Assembly (NCBI RefSeq): GCF_014218255.1
Contig: NZ_AP021872.1
Location: forward strand, 1,116,001 to 1,180,000
Reading direction: 5' to 3'
DNA length: 64,000 nucleotides
Source of the DNA: Mycoavidus sp. B2-EB
Lineage (GTDB): Bacteria; Pseudomonadota; Gammaproteobacteria; Burkholderiales; Burkholderiaceae
This document shows, piece by piece, positions 58,722 through 64,000 of this stretch. The position numbers and the translations under genes were made by a program. Below the pieces are notes generated by a model that did not search any database, was not told where the DNA came from, and saw only the letters and a program-made list of their open reading frames with translations. Position 1 is the stretch's first letter. The number at the start of each line of letters is the position of its first letter.

Positions 58722-60968
58722 TTAGCTTTTACGTGTAGCACGCAGCACCCCTACGACTTCAATTAATAATGCTGCCGCCCGCGAAACCTGCGCAGTACTG
58801 GTCACTTCAACCGTGAAGTGCATTAATGCGAGGGCACGCCGGCTCACAATTTTTACGTTAATTACATTGATCTTTTCTCGCGCGAAAACTTCCGAGATAT
58901 CGCGCAACAGCCCTGGCCGATCAGTTGCTTCTATGACCAGATCAATCGGATAGACTATTGTACCTAATCGGCTCTGTGCATGACTAGACCAAGTCGTTTG
59001 CATCACCCGCTCAGGCATCCGTTGCGCCAAATGGAAAAAGCTTGCACATTGAGCACGGTGAATGGAGATGCCCCGAGCGCGTGTCACAAAGCCAGCAATT
59101 GCGTCCGGGGGAGCCGGCCGGCAACAACGGGCAAAATGCGTCATTAATGCACTGACTCCAACCACGAGCACACCGCTTGACGCACCTTTCAACACGCTTA
59201 AATCACTGCTTTTTCTGGTGATTAACGCAGCAGCACTCTGGTTTTGCTCAGCGCTGGGAGTAACTAATGCTTGCTCAATACTGCGTGGGCTTAGCTCTTC
59301 TTTGCTGACGGCAATAAATAATTCTTCGGCTGACTTGAAGCCCAATTTAGCCGCGAGCTCCTCTAAATTAGTAGAGGTTTTTCCTTCGCGCTGTAAGGTT
59401 TTCTCAACCAGAACTCGTCCGCTCACGATGTCTTGTTGCAAATCAATCGCATTAAACCAAGCACGCACTTTTTGTTTCGCGCGCGCACTGCTTAAATAGG
59501 CCAATTGCGGATTCAGCCAATCACGCGATGGGCCGCCCTGCTTCACCGCTATAATCTCGACCGTTTGCCCATTGTGCAGTGGCGTATTAAGCGGCACCAT
59601 AGCGCCGTCAATCCGAGCACCGCGGCAATGATGGCCCAGTTCCGTATGCAAATAATAAGCAAAATCGATAGCGGTTGACCCTTGCGGTAAAGCGACCACA
59701 TGAGCCTGCGGCGTGAGTACGTAGAGGTGATCATCCAGCTCCGCTTGCTTTAATTGTTCCCATGGTTTTTTGTCAGTGCATATATTTTCTGCAGCCTCGC
59801 CCTGCGTTACCTCGTCCTTCCACGCAAGTAATTGCCTCAACCAGGCTAACTTTTCATCGTAACGGCTTTGGGCAACCGTCTGCCCATCATAATTCTGTCC
59901 GCCAGTTTCTTTATAGCGCCAGTGCGCAGCAACGCCATATTCGGCAAAGCGATGCATTTCATGGGTGCGAATTTGAATTTCCAAGGCACGACTTTCATGA
60001 TCTAGCACAACGGTGTGCAATGATTTATAGCCATTCAGCTTAGGCCGTGAAATATAATCATCAAATTCTTTTGGGATCGGCTGCCAAAGATTATGCACAA
60101 TGCCAAGCACGCTGTAGCAATCTTTTATGTCATCCACAATCACGCGCAATGCGCGTACATCATAAAGCTCAGAAAAATCGAGTTGCTTACTGCGCATTTT
60201 GCGCCAAATGCTATAGATATGCTTGGGCCTGCCACTGACATCGGCTCGTATACTGGCCTTAGATAATTCAAGTTGTAATTGGGTTATGGTCTCTACGATA
60301 TAGGTATTACGCTCAATCCGCTTTTCGTCAAGTAAGCCCGCAATGTATTTATAGGTCACCGGCTCTTCAAAGCGAAAGGCCAAATCTTCGAGTTCCCATT
60401 TTAGCTGCCAAATGCCAAGACGGTTAGCCAGCGGTGCGTCTAGCTCAAGCATTTCACGCACCGCGGCAAGTGCGGGCCGTTGCTGCGTCGCAGCATAGTA
60501 GCGTAAGGTTTGCAGCCGAGAGGCCAGGCGGATCAACACCACCCGCACATCTTGGGCAAAGGCTAACAACATTTTGCGCACAACCTCGATTTGCATCCGC
60601 CGCGCGGCCTCAAGATCGCGGCCAGCGCGCTGTGGCCCCACCGCGGATGTCTTCGGTCCTTTGCTGACACCCAGCCGCATCAGCTTGCATACATCCGCTG
60701 CAAGCTGTGCAATTTCAGGGCCGAAGCGAGCGACCAGAAGCGCGCCGGGCTCGGTTATGTAATTCAGGGTATTAAAGATAACGGATGCAATCAAAGTGGG
60801 TTGATCTACATTCAGCGCTTTAATAATACGCACAACACCTAGCGCATGATCAACGACAGGCTCTCCCGAATCTAATCGGAGCGTACCCGCTTGCTCACGC
60901 ACAAAGGCGAATGCATCACTCAGCCCTAAAGCACTGGCTGCGGGTTGAGAAAGAATCTCGTGGTTCAT
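58722..60968 (-). CDS. relA: (p)ppGpp synthetase RelA
   Basis: RelA makes (p)ppGpp on ribosomes holding uncharged tRNA. The start MNHEILSQPAASALGL gives 748 aa. The N-terminal hydrolase-like domain has lost the HD pair (VIFNTLNYI where SpoT has LLHDVIED), so it is a synthetase only. The synthetase region has GRPKHIYSIWRKMRSK, YDVRALRVIVDD, RPKLNGYKSLHTVV and LEIQIRTHEMH. TGS (VVALPQGSTAIDFAYYLHTELG), a zinc-finger-like part with CCRPAPPDAI, and a C-terminal ACT domain (EATDRPGLLRDISEVFAREKINVINV) follow. Confidence 0.95.
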   Translation of the reverse strand: MNHEILSQPAASALGLSDAFAFVREQAGTLRLDSGEPVVDHALGVVRIIKALNVDQPTLIASVIFNTLNYITEPGALLVARFGPEIAQLAADVCKLMRLGVSKGPKTSAVGPQRAGRDLEAARRMQIEVVRKMLLAFAQDVRVVLIRLASRLQTLRYYAATQQRPALAAVREMLELDAPLANRLGIWQLKWELEDLAFRFEEPVTYKYIAGLLDEKRIERNTYIVETITQLQLELSKASIRADVSGRPKHIYSIWRKMRSKQLDFSELYDVRALRVIVDDIKDCYSVLGIVHNLWQPIPKEFDDYISRPKLNGYKSLHTVVLDHESRALEIQIRTHEMHRFAEYGVAAHWRYKETGGQNYDGQTVAQSRYDEKLAWLRQLLAWKDEVTQGEAAENICTDKKPWEQLKQAELDDHLYVLTPQAHVVALPQGSTAIDFAYYLHTELGHHCRGARIDGAMVPLNTPLHNGQTVEIIAVKQGGPSRDWLNPQLAYLSSARAKQKVRAWFNAIDLQQDIVSGRVLVEKTLQREGKTSTNLEELAAKLGFKSAEELFIAVSKEELSPRSIEQALVTPSAEQNQSAAALITRKSSDLSVLKGASSGVLVVGVSALMTHFARCCRPAPPDAIAGFVTRARGISIHRAQCASFFHLAQRMPERVMQTTWSSHAQSRLGTIVYPIDLVIEATDRPGLLRDISEVFAREKINVINVKIVSRRALALMHFTVEVTSTAQVSRAAALLIEVVGVLRATRKS

Positions 60969-61122
60969 TATGAAGCAACAAAAATGGACATCAATTTGTG
61001 CGCCCAAAAAAGTTAATTAACAAAATCTCAATCTGTTACAGCTTACTGATTGCTTGCAGTAGAAGGCTACTTCCAGCACAATATTGTTCGCTAAAACAAA
61101 TCATAATTCGCAGTGGAGAGCT

Positions 61123-62796
61123 ATGTCACCTACCCCCTTTTCTGATCAATCCGGCCAGCGCGAATCGATGGAATACGATGTAGTCATCGTTGGCGGCGGC
61201 CCAGCTGGCCTCGCGGCGGCGATTCATCTAAAACAGCTCGCCCAACAAAAAGGCGCGGAAATGAGCGTATGCGTACTTGAGAAAGGCTCAGAAATTGGGG
61301 CTCACATTGTGTCAGGCGCAGTCATGGATCCACGCGCGCTGAGTGAGTTATTTCCCGATTGGAAAGCACGCGGCGCGCCGCTTGAGACACTCGTCACTGA
61401 AGATCGCTTTTTATTTCTGACTTCCAAACGAGCGTATCAAGCACCCGCTTGGATCCTACCCGAGACTTTCAAAAATCACGGCAATTACCTGATTAGCCTG
61501 GCCAATGTCGTGCGCTGGCTCGGGCGCCAAGCCGAAGCGCTTGGCGTTGAAATTTTCCCAGGCTTTGCCGCCGTAGAAATTCTATATGGCGCGCATGGCG
61601 CTGTCAAAGGCGTCGCCACGGGTAATTTGGGCATAGGACGGGATGGCCAGCCGACTGAGCAATTTCAGCCCGGCTTAGAACTGCATGCCAAATATACGCT
61701 TTTTTGCGAAGGCGCACGAGGCCATTTAGGCCGCCAATTACAAGAAAAATACCAGCTCAGCGCTGATTCCGATCCACAAGTTTATGGTCTTGGCATTAAA
61801 GAATTATGGGAGGTCCCAGCTGCACAACATCAACCCGGGCTGGTTATACATACGGCTGGCTGGCCACTTGATCATGCAACTTACGGCGGCTCTTTTCTGT
61901 ACCATATGGCCAATCAGCAAGTGGCGCTTGGGCTGGTGGTTGGGCTAGGTTACCAAAATCCTTATCTTTCGCCATTTGAAGAGTTCCAACGCTATAAAAC
62001 GCACCCAGCCATTCGTTCCTTTCTTGACGGGGGCAAACGCATTTCATATGGCGCCCGCGCGATCGCCGCGGGTGGCTTAATGTCGTTACCAAAATTAGTT
62101 TTTCCGGGCGGTGCGCTGGCGGGTTGCGAGGCAGGTTTTTTAAATGCCGCGCGCATTAAAGGCAGTCATGCTGCAATTAAAAGCGCAATGCTGCTCGCCG
62201 CAGCAACTTTTGAGGCTTTAGTAGAAGGCCGCCAAGGTGACACACTGCACGCTTACCCGCAAGCTTTTAAGCACTCTTGGCTATACCAGGAGCTCTCTCG
62301 AGCCCGCAACTTTAAGCAATGGATGAGCAAGGGGCTCACCTTGGGTACCTTAATGACGGGACTTGAACAAAAACTGCTCGGCGGTAAAATGCCATGGACT
62401 TTGCACCATCGGCAAGCAGATCATGAGAGCCTAAAACCCGCGGCACAATTTCAGCCTATCGCGTATCCCAAACCTGATGGCAAACTCACTTTTGATCGGC
62501 TCTCTTCAGTTTTTCTTTCCAATACCAACCACGCAGAAAACCAGCCCGCACACCTGACATTGAAAGATCCCACGACGCCCATCGATGTCAATTTACGCCT
62601 CTATGCGGGGCCAGAAGCTCGCTATTGTCCTGCGGCTGTATACGAATTCGTGGCCGACAACAATAAACCACCGCATTTACAAATTAATGCGCAAAATTGT
62701 GTGCATTGCAAGACCTGCGATATTAAAGATCCTACACAGAATATCGTATGGGTTGCGCCAGAAGGCGGCGGCGGGCCGAATTATCCCAATATGTAA
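61123..62796 (+). CDS. Electron transfer flavoprotein-ubiquinone oxidoreductase
   Basis: ETF-QO passes electrons from ETF (fatty- and amino-acid oxidation) to ubiquinone at the inner membrane. The ATG at 61123 follows GTGGAGAG and gives 557 aa. The N-terminal FAD fold is YDVVIVGGGPAGLAAAIHL with EKGSEIGAHIVSGAVMDP. KLVFPGGALAGCEAGFLN marks the family, and the C-terminal 4Fe-4S cluster is held by NCVHCKTCDIKDP with an upstream Cys. It is divergent from relA. No etfAB genes are in the window. Confidence 0.94.
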   Translation: MSPTPFSDQSGQRESMEYDVVIVGGGPAGLAAAIHLKQLAQQKGAEMSVCVLEKGSEIGAHIVSGAVMDPRALSELFPDWKARGAPLETLVTEDRFLFLTSKRAYQAPAWILPETFKNHGNYLISLANVVRWLGRQAEALGVEIFPGFAAVEILYGAHGAVKGVATGNLGIGRDGQPTEQFQPGLELHAKYTLFCEGARGHLGRQLQEKYQLSADSDPQVYGLGIKELWEVPAAQHQPGLVIHTAGWPLDHATYGGSFLYHMANQQVALGLVVGLGYQNPYLSPFEEFQRYKTHPAIRSFLDGGKRISYGARAIAAGGLMSLPKLVFPGGALAGCEAGFLNAARIKGSHAAIKSAMLLAAATFEALVEGRQGDTLHAYPQAFKHSWLYQELSRARNFKQWMSKGLTLGTLMTGLEQKLLGGKMPWTLHHRQADHESLKPAAQFQPIAYPKPDGKLTFDRLSSVFLSNTNHAENQPAHLTLKDPTTPIDVNLRLYAGPEARYCPAAVYEFVADNNKPPHLQINAQNCVHCKTCDIKDPTQNIVWVAPEGGGGPNYPNM

Positions 62797-62810
62797 TAGC
62801 TCAATGAAAA

Positions 62811-63629
62811 TTAAACCGGCACTAAGATTTCTGGCTCAACGCCTGGCAAAAGTTTAAACGGATGTTGAAACACACGGCTAACCAAGATGGGCGAGAGAAT
62901 TTCTCGCGCGGGGCCGCTATAGACGGCTCCGTTGCCATCCAGCAAAAGTGCATGGGTGGCAAACCGACGTGCCAAATTTAAATCATGGCATGAAAAAATA
63001 AGGGTGCGTTGCGCACTGCCGGTCCAACTCCGTAAACGCTGTAGGCAATCCATTTGGTAAGGTAAATCTAAATACGCCAGAGGCTCATCTAATAAAAGTA
63101 ATGGCGTCTGCTGGCATAGCACTGCCGCCAGCGCAACCCGCTGCCGCTCGCCCCCCGAAAGTGACAGCACATCACGCGTAGCCAGCGAGGTTAAATTCCA
63201 GCTAGCGAGCGCCGCCCAAGTAGCCAGATGATCTTGCTTAGTCTCCCAGCCCCAGCCTGCCAAATAAGGATAGCGACTCAGTAAGACTGTCTCAAATACA
63301 CTCGAGCTAAATATATCTTGCAAAGTTTGCGGCAATAACGCCCGCCGCCGCGCAAGCGCAACGGTTGACCATAAGGACAGCGCGCGGCCATCGAGCTCAA
63401 TCGTACCCTGCTTCGCTTGACGCACGCCCGCTAAGTTTTCGATTAAAGTCGTTTTACCCACCCCATTAGGGCCGGCAATGCACCATATCTGACCCGGCAA
63501 AAAGCATTGTGTGAAGCCCGCAACGAGGGTGCGAGAACCCTGCGCGAGCGTCAGTTCACGCACCATCAGGCCCTGCGCTATGGGTGCATCTGCGGCAATT
63601 GCTGCGCCCTTTGGCGGGTGCTGATTCAT
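62811..63629 (-). CDS. ABC transporter ATPase of a BtuCD/FecCDE-type importer
   Basis: This is the ATPase for cobalamin or siderophore-type uptake. The start MNQHPPKGAAIAAD is chosen because its ATG overlaps the permease stop as ATGA; an ATG eight codons earlier is possible. It is 272 aa. Walker A is GPNGVGKT at 53-60, the Q-loop region is RRALLPQ, the signature LSLSGGERQRVALAAVL, Walker B PLLLLDEPLAYLD and the switch His is in FSCHDLNLA. It looks closest to the BtuD-like ATPases of Burkholderia, but substrate assignment needs the missing neighbours. Confidence 0.88.
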   Translation of the reverse strand: MNQHPPKGAAIAADAPIAQGLMVRELTLAQGSRTLVAGFTQCFLPGQIWCIAGPNGVGKTTLIENLAGVRQAKQGTIELDGRALSLWSTVALARRRALLPQTLQDIFSSSVFETVLLSRYPYLAGWGWETKQDHLATWAALASWNLTSLATRDVLSLSGGERQRVALAAVLCQQTPLLLLDEPLAYLDLPYQMDCLQRLRSWTGSAQRTLIFSCHDLNLARRFATHALLLDGNGAVYSGPAREILSPILVSRVFQHPFKLLPGVEPEILVPV

Positions 63630-64000
63630 CGGCACGTGCTGGCCAGCAACCATAAAAAAACGGGGACCCCAATCAATGCAGTCACAGCGCCTAATGGTAA
63701 TTGAAGCGGAGCAGCTATCGTGCGGGCCACCAGATCCGCCGCCAAGGTCAATGCCCCACCGGCCAGGGCAACCGCCGGCAGTAACATGCGTTGATCATTC
63801 CCCAGTAAAAGTCGCACTCCATGAGGTACCACTAAGCCAATAAATCCAACGCTCCCAGCACTACTCACCGCGGTCGCAGTAGCCAGTGACGCCAACCAAT
63901 AAATCCGCCGCCGTAATGGCGCAGCCGCAACCCCTAGCGCATACGCCGCAATCTCGCCCCGCAGCAAGACATTGAATTGTGTGGCATGCGTTAAGCTCAT
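63626..64000 (-). CDS. FecCD/BtuC-type ABC permease, C-terminal part (runs off the right edge)
   Basis: The last 124 residues of a permease are visible. They include LRGEIAAYALGVAAAPLRRRIYWLAS, the family signature GSVGFIGLVVPHGVRLLLGNDQR, and the last helices with PLQLPLGAVTALIGVPVFLWLL. It is coupled to the ATPase by an ATGA overlap. The N-terminus and any binding protein are beyond position 64000. Confidence 0.9.
   Translation of the reverse strand: MSLTHATQFNVLLRGEIAAYALGVAAAPLRRRIYWLASLATATAVSSAGSVGFIGLVVPHGVRLLLGNDQRMLLPAVALAGGALTLAADLVARTIAAPLQLPLGAVTALIGVPVFLWLLASTCR

Overview
The window looks like chromosomal DNA of a Burkholderiales betaproteobacterium. PurL, PpiD, the tig-clpP-clpX-lon block, trxA-rho, RelA, ETF-QO, a membrane c5-type cytochrome and the bolA-yciB-msrB cluster all read as Burkholderia-like proteins. 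By eye the base composition is much less GC-rich than free-living Burkholderia. Together with degenerate IS and gene remnants and an NLR-like NACHT/WD40 family, this suggests a reduced host-associated lineage, such as the fungal endobacteria Mycoavidus or Glomeribacter. The genus is an inference.

Layout: 1-9.6 kb is a minus-strand kdp potassium-uptake operon (a small membrane ORF, kdpF, kdpA, kdpB, kdpC, then kdpD running off the left edge). An unrelated 957-codon gene sits between kdpC and kdpD, and a KdpE-type operator lies upstream. 9.7-15 kb holds tRNA-Arg(CCG), a cytochrome c, a Rep-type helicase, a Pal-like lipoprotein, an IS5-type remnant and an NlpC/P60 hydrolase. 15.1-21 kb is the yejABEF peptide importer, followed by divergent fabI. 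21.9-24 kb holds a pentapeptide/WD40 protein and a rhodanese. 24.5-27.3 kb holds glnA and a TDT-family exporter. 27.8-28.2 kb is a tRNA-Ile(CAU) gene split in the anticodon loop by a 276-nt group I intron. 28.2-38.8 kb holds bolA, yciB, msrB, purL, pgi, a DadA-like oxidase and ppiD. 38.9-45.1 kb holds tRNA-Val and the proteostasis block. 45.4-52.4 kb holds a metallophosphoesterase-like lipoprotein, trxA, rho, rpmE2, a membrane glycosyltransferase and an MFS transporter. 52.5-57.4 kb holds tRNA-Arg(CCU), tRNA-Gly(CCC), a decayed gene copy and an intact 1273-aa NACHT-pentapeptide-WD40 protein. 57.9-64 kb holds a TauE-type exporter, relA, ETF-QO and part of a BtuCD/FecCD-type ABC importer.

The most notable items are the tRNA-Ile group I intron and the NACHT/WD40 family. 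For the intron, a complete P3-P9 core and an internal guide sequence that aligns both splice sites can be drawn from the sequence. The NACHT/WD40 family has three members here: an intact gene with 14 WD40 repeats, a collapsed tandem copy directly downstream of it, and a distant NACHT-less relative with the same C-terminal tail. An Asn/Gly-rich N-terminal motif in two of them resembles amyloid-signalling motifs. The large gene inside the kdp operon is the main orphan.
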